Counted from the first letter of the stretch, positions 30,776 to 40,128 are shown. The stretch: DNA of 64,000 nt from Pseudomonas cavernae (GCF_003595175.1 NZ_CP032419.1:1674001-1738000); one strand, 5' to 3'. The notes: generated by a model from the letters alone, not told the origin. Numbers and translations are program-made.

Positions 30776-32026
30776 ATGAGCGACTCCACCTTCGCAACGG
30801 CCACCCACAAGCCGGCCAGCTTCGGCGTCAAAGGCAAACGCGTGGCCATCATCGGCGCCGGCCCGGGCGGCATCGCCGCTGGCGTGGCCCTGCACCGCGC
30901 TGGTTTCTCCGTGAAAGTCTTCGAGCGCAATCCCGAGCTGCGTCCACTGGGTGGGGCGATCATCCTCAATGCCACCGGCATCGTTATCCTGCGCAGCCTC
31001 GGCGTGCAGGTGGACGACATCTTCGCTGCCGGCGTACCTGAGTTCCGCCGCTACGATGGCCGGGTGCGGGTCAATTTCGATATCGACATGGACTTGATGC
31101 GCCAGGCCGGTGTCAGCGGCTGGCAGTCTGGGATGATGCGCTCCGAGCTGTACGAGCGCCTGCTGGCTGCGGCGCCCGCGGAGATGATTGCCACTCACCA
31201 CACCTTCAGCCATTACGCCGAAGCGAACGGCGCCAGCATCGTGCATTTCGCCGAAGGTCAGCAGTACGAGTGCGACCTGGTGATCGGTGCCGATGGCATC
31301 CAGTCCAAGGTCCGCGAGCAGCTATGGGGAGCCTCCGAGCTCAAGCACCTGGGCATCGCCGTGTGGCTGGGCTGGTGCGAGTTGGACGGCCCCGAGCGCA
31401 AGAAGATCGTCATTCACCATGACCATGCTTATCAGATGGGGTACGCGCCGCTGCGCTTCCAGGGCAAGGACTGCTTCGAGTGGTGGTTCGTCGAGAAGTG
31501 TGCGGAGAATCAGATCGAGCCGGCCGATCCTGCCACCTATGTGCGCGAGCGGATCCAGCATTTCACCTACCCGGTGCCGCAGATCCTCGACGCCACCGAT
31601 ACCGCGCACAACCTGTTCCGCTGGGTGGTGAAGTACCGCGAGCCGCTCAAAGAGTGGTCGCGCGGGCGCGCCACGTTGCTCGGCGACGCCGCCCACCCGA
31701 CCTCGCCCTATGCCGCCTACGGCGCAGGCATGGCCATCGAGGATGGTTTCTTCCTCGCCAAGTACCTGGCTGGGTGCGACCTCAGCGACCTGTCGGCCTT
31801 GCAGGCCGGCCTGCAGCGCTATGACGCGCAACGCGTCGATTACACCAATCAGACCACCGCTTTCGCCCGTTTCCTCGGCCGCCTGTACCACGGTGTGCCG
31901 GCGCCGCTGAACCGCTTGCGCGACCTGTTCCTCGATCATTCCAGCCTGCCGGCGAAGATGATCAGCAAGGGCGTGACCAGCGAGGCGCAAGCCCTGCTGC
32001 GCGCGGTACTCGACCCGGCGGTTTGA
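30776..32026 (+). CDS. FAD-dependent aromatic-ring monooxygenase (PHBH fold)
   Basis: The 416-residue group A flavoprotein is expected to hydroxylate an aromatic or heteroaromatic ring with NAD(P)H and O2. FAD is held by GAGPGG (residues 27-32), the DG motif CDLVIGADGIQSKVR, and the GD motif ATLLGDAAHPTSPYAAYGAG. The middle substrate domain (WWFVEKCAENQIEPADP) is typical of salicylate/6-hydroxynicotinate hydroxylase relatives. ATG 30776 follows AAAAGG. No membrane segment. It carries a nod-box-like element upstream, so it probably belongs to the LysR-controlled pathway; the substrate is unknown. Confidence 0.88.
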   Translation: MSDSTFATATHKPASFGVKGKRVAIIGAGPGGIAAGVALHRAGFSVKVFERNPELRPLGGAIILNATGIVILRSLGVQVDDIFAAGVPEFRRYDGRVRVNFDIDMDLMRQAGVSGWQSGMMRSELYERLLAAAPAEMIATHHTFSHYAEANGASIVHFAEGQQYECDLVIGADGIQSKVREQLWGASELKHLGIAVWLGWCELDGPERKKIVIHHDHAYQMGYAPLRFQGKDCFEWWFVEKCAENQIEPADPATYVRERIQHFTYPVPQILDATDTAHNLFRWVVKYREPLKEWSRGRATLLGDAAHPTSPYAAYGAGMAIEDGFFLAKYLAGCDLSDLSALQAGLQRYDAQRVDYTNQTTAFARFLGRLYHGVPAPLNRLRDLFLDHSSLPAKMISKGVTSEAQALLRAVLDPAV

Positions 32027-32098
32027 GCCCGGCGGGCATTGAACGATGCTGTCGCCGCCCCGTGCGGCGTTCGCGCCATGCTGAGTGAGGAGGTTGGA

Positions 32099-34027
32099 GT
32101 GTCGCTACTGAGTCGCGTGCTGGGTAATCTGTCAGTCGGCGCCAAGTTGTCGCTGGGCTTCGGCCTGGTGCTGCTGTTCACCCTGGGGGTGGCGGCCACC
32201 GCCTTTCATTCCCTTGGCGTATTGCAGCAGCGCAGCGAGCAGCTGCGCGTGGAGGCGTCGATCCAGGCGCTGATCCTGCAAGCCCGCATCGCCGAAAAGG
32301 AGTTTGCCCTGGGTCTGGCGCCGCCGGCGCAGGCCCAAGTGCGCGAAACCATCGATGCGCTCACTCGGCAACTCGACGGCGAGCGAGCCGATCGCGCCGC
32401 CATGCGCAGCGCCGCCAGCGCGTACCTCGAGCAGTTCCTGGGGTATGCCGACTCGCTGCGTCGCGCCCGCGAGGCGCGCCTGCGCATGCAGGCCCTGGCG
32501 CAGGCGGCGGGCGACAGCTTCACCCTGGTGTTCCTCGATCAGCTGGATGCGCTAAATGCCCAACTGGAACAGGGCAGCGCGCCGAGCAGTGAGCAGATGA
32601 TCCAGCTCGAACAGAGCGCCGCCCTGCGCGACAAGCTGGCCAAGCTGCGCGACAGCGAGCTGTACTACTCGCTGGATGGCGAGGAGCGCTACCGCAACGA
32701 CTGGGAGATGAGCATCAGCGACGTGCTCGCCGCCATGGAGACCCTGACACTCAATCTGGGCAGTCAGGAACAGGAGTCGTTGCAGGGGGCGCGCAGCGCA
32801 TTGGCCGACTATCGCAAGGCGTTCGAGGAGTTTGCCGAGAGCCGCGCGCAGAGCGCCGCTAGCAGTGCGGCGATGAACACCGAAAGCCGGCGGGTCAGCG
32901 ATCTGCTGGCCCGCGCCGATCAGCAGCAGCAACAGGCGATCAGCGCCGATAGCCGCACGGCCAATCGTCAGCTCGGGCTGATTACCCTGCTGGCGCTGGG
33001 CCTGGGGATCGGTGCCAGCCTGCTGATCCGTCACTTGATCCTGCAGCCGCTGCGCCAGGCGGTCGCCTTGGCGCAGCGGGTGGCGGCGGGGGACCTCAGG
33101 GATGCGCAGACGGCGGCAGGGCGGCGCGACGAGTTGGGGCAATTGCTGGGCACAGTGCGCAGCATGCTCGGCAGTTTGCGTGGTCTGGTCGGGCGCATCG
33201 GCAGCGGTGTCGCTTCGCTCAATGGCACGGCCGGCAGCTTGGTCGAGGTGATCGAGCGCAGCAGTCGCGGCGTCGAGCAGCAGCGTCAGGAAACCGAGCT
33301 GGCGGCGACGGCCATGCAGCAGATGAGCGCGACCGCGCTGGAGGTCGCTCGCAACGCCGGCGCAGCCAGCTCTGCGGTGGCCCAGGCCGACGGCCAGGCG
33401 CGCGAGGGCGATGAACTGGTGCGCCTGGCGGGCGACAAGATCGACCGCCTGGCCGTGGAAATGACCGGCTGTGTCGGCGCCATGCAGTCGATGCTGGCGG
33501 AGAGCGCGGCGATTGGTGGCGTGCTCGATGTGATCAAGGCGGTGGCTGAGCAGACCAACCTGCTGGCGCTGAACGCCGCCATCGAGGCCGCGCGCGCCGG
33601 CGAGCACGGTCGCGGTTTCGCCGTGGTCGCCGACGAGGTGCGTGGCCTGGCGCAGCGCACGCAGCGTTCCACCGCGGAAATCGAAGGGCTGATCGGCCGC
33701 CTGCGGCTGGTCGCCCAGCAAGCCGCCGAGCGCTTGCAGGGCAGCCACGCGCTGACCGATGAAACGGTGGTCCTGGCCGCTCAAGCGTCGCAGGCGCTGG
33801 CGCGGATTACCTGCGCGGTGTCCAGCATCGAGCAGATGAACCAGCAGATTGCCGCGGCCGCCGAACAGCAGAGCGCGGTGGCCGAACAGGTCAGCCAGAG
33901 CATGACGCGGGTACGCGCAGTGGCTGAGGACAGCGCGCGGGAAAGCCTGCAGCTGCAAGGCTCGACCGCCGAACTGAAGCTGGTCGGCGGTGAGCTGAAT
34001 GCGGCGGTCGGACACTTCCGCACCTAA
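32099..34027 (+). CDS. Methyl-accepting chemotaxis protein
   Basis: The start is GTG 32099, six bases after GAGGAGG; an in-frame ATG at 32078 has no ribosome site. The 642-residue receptor has one membrane helix near residues 15-37, a periplasmic all-helical ligand domain of about 265 residues (size of the HBM/four-helix type that binds organic acids), a second membrane helix ([15 protein letters not shown]) and a HAMP domain. The cytoplasmic signalling hairpin contains [20 protein letters not shown] and [16 protein letters not shown]. No C-terminal CheR pentapeptide. Located among catabolic genes, it probably senses the substrate or an intermediate; this is inferred. Confidence 0.9.
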   Translation: MSLLSRVLGNLSVGAKLSLGFGLVLLFTLGVAATAFHSLGVLQQRSEQLRVEASIQALILQARIAEKEFALGLAPPAQAQVRETIDALTRQLDGERADRAAMRSAASAYLEQFLGYADSLRRAREARLRMQALAQAAGDSFTLVFLDQLDALNAQLEQGSAPSSEQMIQLEQSAALRDKLAKLRDSELYYSLDGEERYRNDWEMSISDVLAAMETLTLNLGSQEQESLQGARSALADYRKAFEEFAESRAQSAASSAAMNTESRRVSDLLARADQQQQQAISADSRTANRQLGLITLLALGLGIGASLLIRHLILQPLRQAVALAQRVAAGDLRDAQTAAGRRDELGQLLGTVRSMLGSLRGLVGRIGSGVASLNGTAGSLVEVIERSSRGVEQQRQETELAATAMQQMSATALEVARNAGAASSAVAQADGQAREGDELVRLAGDKIDRLAVEMTGCVGAMQSMLAESAAIGGVLDVIKAVAEQTNLLALNAAIEAARAGEHGRGFAVVADEVRGLAQRTQRSTAEIEGLIGRLRLVAQQAAERLQGSHALTDETVVLAAQASQALARITCAVSSIEQMNQQIAAAAEQQSAVAEQVSQSMTRVRAVAEDSARESLQLQGSTAELKLVGGELNAAVGHFRT

Positions 34028-34070
34028 GCACCGGTCAATGGCTCTGCGGTGATGGTGCGTCAACGTAATG

Positions 34071-34148
34071 GTGGATAAGCAGAGCGTTATCCACCCTACA
34101 AAGCCTGAAGCTCGGCGTAGGGTGGAAAACTGCGCAGCATTTTCCACC
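34071..34148. repeat. Pseudomonas-type intergenic inverted repeat
   Basis: Two hairpins: GTGGATAA (34071-34078) with TTATCCAC (34087-34094), and GGTGGAAAA (34121-34129) with TTTTCCACC (34140-34148). CCACCCTAC/GTAGGGTGG link them. The 'gtagggtggaaaa...ttttccaccc' words are recalled as common dispersed intergenic repeats in Pseudomonas. It follows the chemoreceptor gene and may help end its transcript. Confidence 0.6.
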
Positions 34149-34209
34149 GCTGGCTAGGGATGGCTCACGAGCCGTTGAACAGGTTCTAGGTATCAGGAGC
34201 AGATTCTTC

Positions 34210-35142
34210 ATGCGTTACCGCCGTCTCGATCTCAACCTGCTGGTAGCCCTCGACGCCTTGCTCAGCGAATGCAGCGTCAGCCGCGCCGCCGAGCGTTTGC
34301 ACCTCGGTCAGTCGGCCACCAGCTCGGCGCTCGGGCGGTTGCGCGAGCACTTCAACGATCCCTTGCTGGTGCCGGTCGGCCGGCGCTTGGAGCCCACCGC
34401 TTTAGGCCTGGAGTTGTTGCCCAAGGTGCGCGCGGCACTGGCGCTGACCCGCGAGATCGTCGATGCACCGGTGCGTTTCGAGCCGGCCAGTTGCACCCGG
34501 CAGTTCACTCTGGTGGCCTCGGACTATGTGGCGGCGGTGCTGTTGCCGGTAGTCAGCCGGGCGCTGGCGCGGGTCGCGCCGGGGGTGCGCCTGAGCCTGC
34601 GCGACCTGCCCACGCCACGCGATGGCGATGTGGTCAGCGAGGCGCTGGATTATCGGCGCAGCGATTGCGTGATCGTCCCGCAGCGCCGGCTCAATCCGGC
34701 CTATCCGCAGGTGCCACTGCTCGGCGACCAGTTGTGCTGCATCGTCTGCGCCGGGCAGACGCAATTCGCCGAAGGCCTGAGTCTGGCGGCCTACTGCGCT
34801 GCCGAGCACGTGGTGCGCGAGTTCGCCGATGGCCGCAACCTGGCCATGGATGCCGTGCACCTGCGCGAGTTGGGCATTGAACGGCGGGTCAGCGTGGCGC
34901 TGGAAAGCTTTGCCCTGATGCCGGAGTTCATCGTCGGCAGCGCGCGGGTCGCCACGGTGTTCCGCCGCCAGGCCGAACGCTTCGCGCAGCGTTATCCGCT
35001 GCGCATCCACCCCACGCCGCTGGCCTTTCCCGATGCGGTGCAGGTGTTGCAGTGGCATCCCTATCAGGACCGCGACCCGACTCTGGCCTGGTTTCGCGGC
35101 CTGTTGCTGGAGCAGGCCGCGCAGCTCGCTCAGGCCGGCTGA
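34210..35142 (+). CDS. LysR-type regulator (NodD-like), 1
   Basis: The 310-residue regulator has an N-terminal winged helix-turn-helix: RYRRLDLNLLVALDALLSE then VSRAAERLHLGQSATSSALG. The inducer domain that follows begins near residue 90 with FTLVASDYVAAVLLPVV, typical of the NodD/PcpR/LinR subgroup that responds to aromatic effectors. It faces the minus-strand GlcG-like/amidohydrolase operon and overlaps its end by 13 bases. Likely target: the divergent amidohydrolase promoter, which carries a near-perfect dyad at 36998-37021, or the nod-box-like sites. The assignment between the two LysR genes is not decided by sequence. Confidence 0.88.
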   Translation: MRYRRLDLNLLVALDALLSECSVSRAAERLHLGQSATSSALGRLREHFNDPLLVPVGRRLEPTALGLELLPKVRAALALTREIVDAPVRFEPASCTRQFTLVASDYVAAVLLPVVSRALARVAPGVRLSLRDLPTPRDGDVVSEALDYRRSDCVIVPQRRLNPAYPQVPLLGDQLCCIVCAGQTQFAEGLSLAAYCAAEHVVREFADGRNLAMDAVHLRELGIERRVSVALESFALMPEFIVGSARVATVFRRQAERFAQRYPLRIHPTPLAFPDAVQVLQWHPYQDRDPTLAWFRGLLLEQAAQLAQAG

Positions 35143-35576
35143 GGGTCGCCGTTATCGGCGATCAGGCCGACTTCGCCGATGGCCAGCAGGGCGCAGCGTT
35201 CGTCGTTGTCCGAGGTGTCGCCGCTGAGGCCGATGGCGCCGAGCAGCGCGCCCTCGGCCGTACGGATCAGCACGCCGCCGGCCACCGGAATCACTTCGCC
35301 GGCGGTGAGGCTGTTGATGGCATCGAAGAACGCCGGCATGGCCTGGGCGCGGCGCGCCAGTTCACGGCCGCCGAAGCCCATGCCCAGGCAGCCACGAGCC
35401 TTGCCGGTCGCGATCTGCGGGCGCAGGAAGCTGGCCTGTTCGTCGCGCAATACCGCCAGCGGATGCCCGACGGCATCCAGCACGGCGGCGGCCATGGGTT
35501 TCAGACCCAGTTCGCGGGCGGCGCGGATGGCGGCGCTGGCAATCTGGGTGGCAGTAGCGAGGTCGAGTCGTTGCAT
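35130..35576 (-). CDS. GlcG/HbpS-type heme-binding domain protein
   Basis: The 148-residue protein has the GlcG/DUF336 fold: LDLATATQIASAAIRAARELG, VLDAVGHPLAVLRDEQASFL, then GGVLIRTAEGALLGAIGLSGDTSDNDE. Family members include heme-binding HbpS and uncharacterised partners of catabolic oxygenases and aldehyde enzymes. ATG 35576 has GGAG ten bases upstream and starts two bases after the amidohydrolase stop, so the genes are co-translated. A longer start at 35636 would overlap the amidohydrolase. Role in the pathway is unknown. Confidence 0.82.
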   Translation of the reverse strand: MQRLDLATATQIASAAIRAARELGLKPMAAAVLDAVGHPLAVLRDEQASFLRPQIATGKARGCLGMGFGGRELARRAQAMPAFFDAINSLTAGEVIPVAGGVLIRTAEGALLGAIGLSGDTSDNDERCALLAIGEVGLIADNGDPQPA

Positions 35577-35578
35577 GG

Positions 35579-36928
35579 TCACAGGCTCCATTTTCCCAGT
35601 TGGGTGGCGCGGTCGCGGGTGTAGAGGTCGGTCCATTTCAATGAGTTGAAGTCGGACACCTGCTTGGGGTTGTACGGGCTGCGTTCCAGCTTCACCGGCT
35701 GGCCGGCCTTGTACACTGCCTTGAGGCGCGAGCGATCCTGGAGGATGCGGATGTCGTCCAGTGGCGAGCCATCGAGTAGGAGGAAGTCGGCCTGCTTACC
35801 CACTTCCAGGGTGCCGAGGGTTTCGCCGCGCGGCATGCAGCGCGCGCCGACGGCGGTGGCGGCATGCAGGGCTTCGGCTGGGGTGAAACCGAGGCGGGTT
35901 ACCAGCAGCTCCAGCTCACGGGCATGCCACTCGCCATAGGGGGTGACGGCAAAGCCGCTGTCGCTGCCGCAGGCGAACGGGATGCCGGCGGCTTTGGCGC
36001 GCTTGAGCACAGCACTGCCGACGTCCAGGGTGCGGGCACAGTAGCCAGCGTAACCGGTGCTGATCGCCGGGTCGTGGGGCTGGCAGAAGTCCACGGTGTT
36101 CTGCGGGAAGGTCATGGTCGGCGCGAGTATAGTGCCGGCTTCGAGCAGCGCCTCGATGCAGGCGTCGTCCATATAGAAGGCGTGGAACACCAGGTCGACG
36201 CCGGCCTTGGCCGCGTACATCACCGCTTCACGACCGTAGGCGTGGGTCGCCACCTTGCAGCCGAGGCGATGGGCTTCCTCGACCATCTCATGGGTTTCCT
36301 CGGCGGTGAAGGCGGCGATGATCTCGCCGTTGGGGCGGCGATGGGTGCCGTCCATGGCGATCTTGATCAGGTCGACGCCATCCTTGGCCTGCTTGCGGAT
36401 TTCCGCCAGGGCTTCGCTGCGGCTGGTGACCAGGCGCGCGGTGAAATATTCCGGGGCGCCGACGCGACTGGGGAACCAGTCGTTGAGGCTCTGCCGGTTG
36501 GTGATCACCCGGCTGCTGGCGGCAATGCGCGGACCGTCGAACAGGCCGGCGGCGATCGCGTTGCGTACCGAGATACTAAGCTGCCCGCTGTCGCCGGGGC
36601 AGACCATGCTGGTGACGCCGGCGGCGAGCACGTGCTGGGCGAAGAACATGCCGCGCAGGGCGCGGAATTCGTCGCTGGTCCAGATATCGATGTCTTCCTC
36701 GCTCTGTGCGTTGCCGAAGGCCAGGTGCGTGTGCACGTCGATCAGGCCGGGCATGACGAAATGGTCGCCGGCATCCACCACACTGTCGCCAGGTTGCGGC
36801 GCAGGGGCCGAGGCGCGTGGACCGACATAGCTGAACAAGCCGTTTTCGACGATCAGGGTCTGTTGCTGGCGGGTGGCGAGGCCGGTGCCGTCGAACAGGG
36901 TTTGGCAGTGCAGGTGCAGGGCGCTCAT
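35579..36928 (-). CDS. Metal-dependent amidohydrolase
   Basis: The 449-residue TIM-barrel hydrolase belongs to the imidazolonepropionase/prolidase-like amidohydrolases. Metal ligands: FVMPGLIDVHTHLAF (HxH), a Lys in DGVDLIKIAMDG that can be carboxylated, His in KVATHAYGREA and VDLVFHAFYMDD, and Asp in FACGSDSGFAV. It hydrolyses amide, lactam or ring C-N bonds. The gene is transcribed with the GlcG-like gene and divergently from the NTF2-like gene. The substrate may be a cyclic or amide intermediate of the local pathway (inferred). Confidence 0.88.
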   Translation of the reverse strand: MSALHLHCQTLFDGTGLATRQQQTLIVENGLFSYVGPRASAPAPQPGDSVVDAGDHFVMPGLIDVHTHLAFGNAQSEEDIDIWTSDEFRALRGMFFAQHVLAAGVTSMVCPGDSGQLSISVRNAIAAGLFDGPRIAASSRVITNRQSLNDWFPSRVGAPEYFTARLVTSRSEALAEIRKQAKDGVDLIKIAMDGTHRRPNGEIIAAFTAEETHEMVEEAHRLGCKVATHAYGREAVMYAAKAGVDLVFHAFYMDDACIEALLEAGTILAPTMTFPQNTVDFCQPHDPAISTGYAGYCARTLDVGSAVLKRAKAAGIPFACGSDSGFAVTPYGEWHARELELLVTRLGFTPAEALHAATAVGARCMPRGETLGTLEVGKQADFLLLDGSPLDDIRILQDRSRLKAVYKAGQPVKLERSPYNPKQVSDFNSLKWTDLYTRDRATQLGKWSL

Positions 36929-36997
36929 GGGTTTTCGCTGTGCTGATGGTGGTGCGAAGCGAGGCTAGGAGGTGGGCGGGTGAGCGACCAACAGATT

Positions 36998-37021
36998 GCA
37001 TCGATGGCCAGCCATTGATGC
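36998..37021. promoter_or_regulatory. Near-perfect dyad in the amidohydrolase / NTF2-like promoter gap
   Basis: GCATCGATGGC and GCCATTGATGC form 11-base arms with one mismatch and a two-base spacer. The dyad lies 70 bases upstream of the amidohydrolase start and about 180 before the NTF2-like start, in a gap with no gene. It is a plausible operator for a dimeric regulator. It differs from the nod-box-like elements. Confidence 0.5.
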
Positions 37022-37198
37022 TGTCGATAGCTGCGGCAGGGCCCGTGGTTCGTGGCCCGCGGCGCAATGCCCACGGCGCCGTGGCGGGTATCGCGAGTGG
37101 CGATGGCTGGCATCGGTACTGACGATTTTTGGCCGCTGCGCTGGCGCGTCTATGGTGCGCCGTCGCCATTCCGGCGACTGCTCACAAGGAGATCGAGG

Positions 37199-37576
37199 AT
37201 GGCTGCACATACCGAATTGCTGGCGCTGGAACAGGAGCGCCGCCGCGCGCTGGTGGAGGAAGACCACGGCCGCGTCGCCGAGCTGTTTGCCGATGACCTG
37301 GTGTACGTGCACACCACCGGCCTGGTGCAAGGCAAGGCCGACTACCTGGACTATGCGTGCAGTGCCGTGCAGTACCTGGCCATCGAGCGCGGCGAGCTGC
37401 AGGTGCGTTTCTATGGCGAGGCGCTGGCGGTGATGACCGGGCCGCAGTGCAACACCCTGCAGAAGCGCGGCGGCGATCAGGCGGTGTGTGCCGAAGGCTT
37501 CGCCACCCAGGTCTGGGTGCGCGGCGCGCAGGGTTGGCAGATCAGTTCGTTTCACGCCACGCGCGCGGCGAGCTAA
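37199..37576 (+). CDS. NTF2-like / SnoaL-like DUF4440 protein
   Basis: The 125-residue single-domain protein begins at ATG 37199 behind AAGGAGATCGAGG. Cone-shaped alpha+beta NTF2 features are visible: LLALEQERRRALVEEDHGRV (helix), LFADDLVYVHTTGLVQGKAD and a C-terminal VWVRGAQGWQISSFHATRA strand pair. Related proteins act as isomerases, dehydratases or hydrolase-like pocket proteins. The VYVHTTG segment supplies a potential catalytic His. It converges on the alpha/beta hydrolase and is separated from it by a bidirectional terminator. Confidence 0.82.
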   Translation: MAAHTELLALEQERRRALVEEDHGRVAELFADDLVYVHTTGLVQGKADYLDYACSAVQYLAIERGELQVRFYGEALAVMTGPQCNTLQKRGGDQAVCAEGFATQVWVRGAQGWQISSFHATRAAS

Positions 37577-37597
37577 CCGCGCTCTGCGCAGCAAACA

Positions 37598-37634
37598 GCC
37601 AAACGCCGAACAGCCTGCGCGGCTGTTCGGCGTT
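37598..37634. terminator. Bidirectional terminator
   Basis: A perfect 16-bp stem (CAAACGCCGAACAGCC with its complement) around a five-base loop separates two converging genes. The T-tract is short on either strand, but the stem is very stable. Confidence 0.8.
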
Positions 37635-37656
37635 TGCTGGCACGGTTATCGGTTGC

Positions 37657-38814
37657 TCAGGCGGTGCGTCCGCCGAGGGTCTCGGCGATCCAGTCGGCGA
37701 TGTAGTGGCCGGCGTTGATGCTGTTGTCGAAGCTGGAGTGCTGCACGCCGCCTTCGCGCTCGGTGAAGATCTTCAGCTCGCGCTTGGGGCTGTTGACCAG
37801 TTGCTCGTAGGTGCGCTCGGCCCACTTCAGGGGGATCTGCGAGTCCTTCGAGCCGTGGGTGACCAGGAACGGCACCTTGATCCGGTCCAGTACGCCGTTC
37901 AGGTGCACGTTCTCGGCGATAGTCATGAATTCGTCGACGTCCTTGGCGCCCCAGACCCAGCACACGTGGGCCCAGTAGTGTGGCACCGGGAAGCTGCCTT
38001 CCTTCTCCAGACGGCGTTTCTGCACGTCGCGCCAGTCGTGGTTGGCACCCCACACCACGCCGCAGGCGAAGCGCGGCTCGAAGGCCACGGCGCGCGGGCA
38101 GTAGTAGCCGCCTAGGGATACGCCTTCCAGGCCGATGCGCTTGGCGTCGACGTCGCTGCGGGTTTCCAGCCAGTCGACCACGCGGCTGGCCCAGTGCTCG
38201 CTGTCGTAGCGGGCGATCAGGTTGTGCAGGCGCAGGGCCTCGCCGGTGCCGGGCTGGTCGATGATCAGCGAGGACACGCCGCGTTTGGCCAGCCAGGCGG
38301 GCAGGCCGACGCGGTACTTCATTTCCTTGGTCGAATCGAGGCCGTTGACCTGCACCAGGATCGGCGCCGGGCCGTCCACGCCCTCGGCGCGCACCAGCAG
38401 GCCGGAGATGTGTTTGCCCTCGTAGGGGATTTCCACCCGCTCGCAGTTTTCCCGGGACAGTTCGATGCCGCGGGCGAAGGTCTGCAGGAAGCGCTGATAC
38501 AGCTCTTCGCGCCCGGCGGCACCGTGGGCCTGTAGGCGTTCGCAGGTGAGGTAGTAGGTGGCGGCGCGGTTGTACTTCTCGCCGGCGGAGAGCAGGCGGC
38601 CGGCGGCTTCGTCTTCCTCGGCCAGCCCACAGAGCTTGTCGGCCATCTGCGCCCAGGTTTCTCGGAAGGCCTTGCTGCCGGCCGCGTCGGGTTGTTTGGC
38701 TGCGTCCTGCAGGGGGGCGCACATTTCCTCGATTTCACCCATGCGGGCGCCCATCTCGATGGCGAGGTCGACCGAGAGGTTCCAGACGTAGTTGGTGGGG
38801 AAGTAACGGAACAT
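37657..38814 (-). CDS. Alpha/beta hydrolase, C-C bond hydrolase type (DHPON hydrolase-like)
   Basis: The 385-residue hydrolase has an N-terminal helical lid domain of about 130 residues (RYFPTNYVWNLSVDLAIEMG, YNRAATYYLTCERLQAHG) followed by the alpha/beta core. Triad residues: Ser233 in GLEGVSLGGYY, Asp324 in THGSKDSQIP and His359 in GGVQHSSFDN. This architecture fits the 2,6-dihydroxypseudooxynicotine hydrolase / Ayg1 group, which cleaves C-C bonds next to ketones. A nod-box-like element lies 105 bases upstream. Likely role: cutting a side-chain or ring-cleavage product in the pathway; the substrate is unknown. Confidence 0.87.
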   Translation of the reverse strand: MFRYFPTNYVWNLSVDLAIEMGARMGEIEEMCAPLQDAAKQPDAAGSKAFRETWAQMADKLCGLAEEDEAAGRLLSAGEKYNRAATYYLTCERLQAHGAAGREELYQRFLQTFARGIELSRENCERVEIPYEGKHISGLLVRAEGVDGPAPILVQVNGLDSTKEMKYRVGLPAWLAKRGVSSLIIDQPGTGEALRLHNLIARYDSEHWASRVVDWLETRSDVDAKRIGLEGVSLGGYYCPRAVAFEPRFACGVVWGANHDWRDVQKRRLEKEGSFPVPHYWAHVCWVWGAKDVDEFMTIAENVHLNGVLDRIKVPFLVTHGSKDSQIPLKWAERTYEQLVNSPKRELKIFTEREGGVQHSSFDNSINAGHYIADWIAETLGGRTA

Positions 38815-38919
38815 TCTTATTGTCCTTTTCGTGGTGGCAGGCTGGCGCCGCGACCCGGGCAGGCAAAGCCCACGAGCGCCGTTTGCCGAGCACGTTAAGG
38901 AGGGGGCAGCTATTTGGCC

Positions 38920-38957
38920 AATCGTGAGTCGGGATGCAAGGTATCGCGAAACGAGAT
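38920..38957 (-). promoter_or_regulatory. Nod-box-like element upstream of the alpha/beta hydrolase
   Basis: On the minus strand it reads ATC, nine bases, GATA, 18 bases, GATT (core ATCTCGTTTCGCGATA, then GCATCC in the spacer). Spacing and many spacer bases equal those of the copies before the VOC and second FAD genes. It points toward the hydrolase start at 38814. Confidence 0.65.
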
Positions 38958-38968
38958 GGCCGGAGGGG

Positions 38969-39062
38969 GTAGGTCGGGTTGAGTGCAGCGAAGCCCAGCG
39001 TGAGTTGGCCGCGAGTTCTTCCCGTTGGGGTTTGGCGCTGCGCGCCTCAACCCAGCCTACCG
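38969..39062. repeat. Dispersed intergenic inverted repeat
   Basis: GGTAGGTCGGGTTGAG at 38969-38984 and CTCAACCCAGCCTACC at 39046-39061 are inverted arms of 16 bases with two mismatches. The 'taggtcgggttgagtgcagcg' wording is a familiar intergenic repeat in Pseudomonas and relatives. Copies elsewhere cannot be checked here. Confidence 0.65.
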
Positions 39063-39083
39063 GTGTTGTTGTCAGGCTGGCGC

Positions 39084-39998
39084 TCAGCGCTGCTCCAGGT
39101 CGTTGATGAACTCGCTGATGCGTTCGCGCAGCCAGCGGTGCATCGGGTCGCCGTCCATGGTGCGGTGCCAGAGCATGAACTCGCGCATCACCGGGATCTT
39201 CACTGGCGGCTGGAGAATCCGCAGCGGCAGGTGCGCGGCGTACAGGCGGGCCAGGCGCCGGTGCATGGTGGCGATGCGCTGGGTGCCGACGATCAGTTGC
39301 GGCAGGGTGTTGAAGTCGTTGGTGATCACTTCCAGGCGGCGATTGAAGCCGTACTGGTTCATGAACCAGTCCTCGATGCTCATGTGCCGGTTGCGGCCGA
39401 AGCCGACCGAGACATGGCCCATGCCCATGTACTGCTCCAGGGTCAGGCTGTCACCGACCAGCGGGTTGGCGTCCCACACCACGCACACGTGCTCCTCCTC
39501 GAACAGCAGCTGCGAGGGGTGGCCATCGAGGATGTAGCGCTCGGGCACGATCATCAGGTCGACTTCGCCGCGCGCCAGCAAATCGGTGGTGAAGTCGTTG
39601 GGACCGATCATCTCGAAGGTGATGTGCGGCGCTTCCTGGTGGATCTTCTGGATGACCCGGGCGAACAGCACGCTGATCAGGTAGTCCGAAGTCACCAGGC
39701 GGAAATGCCGCTTGCTGCTGGTGGGGTCGAACACCGGTTTGGCGGTGATCGACGACTGGATCGTCAGCAGCACTTCGCGCACCGGCGCGGCCAGTTCCAG
39801 GGCATAGGGGGTGGGCTGCATCTTGCGCCCGACCTGCACCAGCAGCTCGTCTTCGAAGTAGCTGCGCAGGCGGCCCAGCACGCCGCTGGTGGCGGACTGG
39901 GTCATGTGCAGGCGTTCGGCGGCGCGGGTGATGTTCTGCTCTTCGAGCAGTACATCGAGCGCCACCAGGAGATTGAGATCCAGGTGGTTGAAGCGCAT
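39084..39998 (-). CDS. LysR-type regulator (NodD-like), 2
   Basis: I start at ATG 39998, giving 304 residues and the family opening MRFNHLDLNLLVALDVLLEE; the frame continues back to 40160 but without similarity. The helix-turn-helix is ITRAAERLHMTQSATSGVLG. The inducer domain starts FRLVTSDYLISVLFARVIQK. Subgroup features equal NodD/NahR-like activators of aromatic pathways. NodD proteins bind ATC-N9-GAT, the very element found four times near catabolic genes here, including 131 bases upstream of this gene's start. This is the best candidate for the regulator of that set. A degenerate half-site at 40017-40031 may serve autoregulation. Confidence 0.88.
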   Translation of the reverse strand: MRFNHLDLNLLVALDVLLEEQNITRAAERLHMTQSATSGVLGRLRSYFEDELLVQVGRKMQPTPYALELAAPVREVLLTIQSSITAKPVFDPTSSKRHFRLVTSDYLISVLFARVIQKIHQEAPHITFEMIGPNDFTTDLLARGEVDLMIVPERYILDGHPSQLLFEEEHVCVVWDANPLVGDSLTLEQYMGMGHVSVGFGRNRHMSIEDWFMNQYGFNRRLEVITNDFNTLPQLIVGTQRIATMHRRLARLYAAHLPLRILQPPVKIPVMREFMLWHRTMDGDPMHRWLRERISEFINDLEQR

Positions 39999-40128
39999 GG
40001 CAGTCTCGAGTCTTGTATTTATTTTAGCGATACCTTCCGGCCTAAGCATCACCGCGTCAACCCCAAGGCGGGTTGTTGCCGACCGATGAACGCCCGCTTT
40101 CTCTGGCACGCTCCCTGCGCATTCAGGT

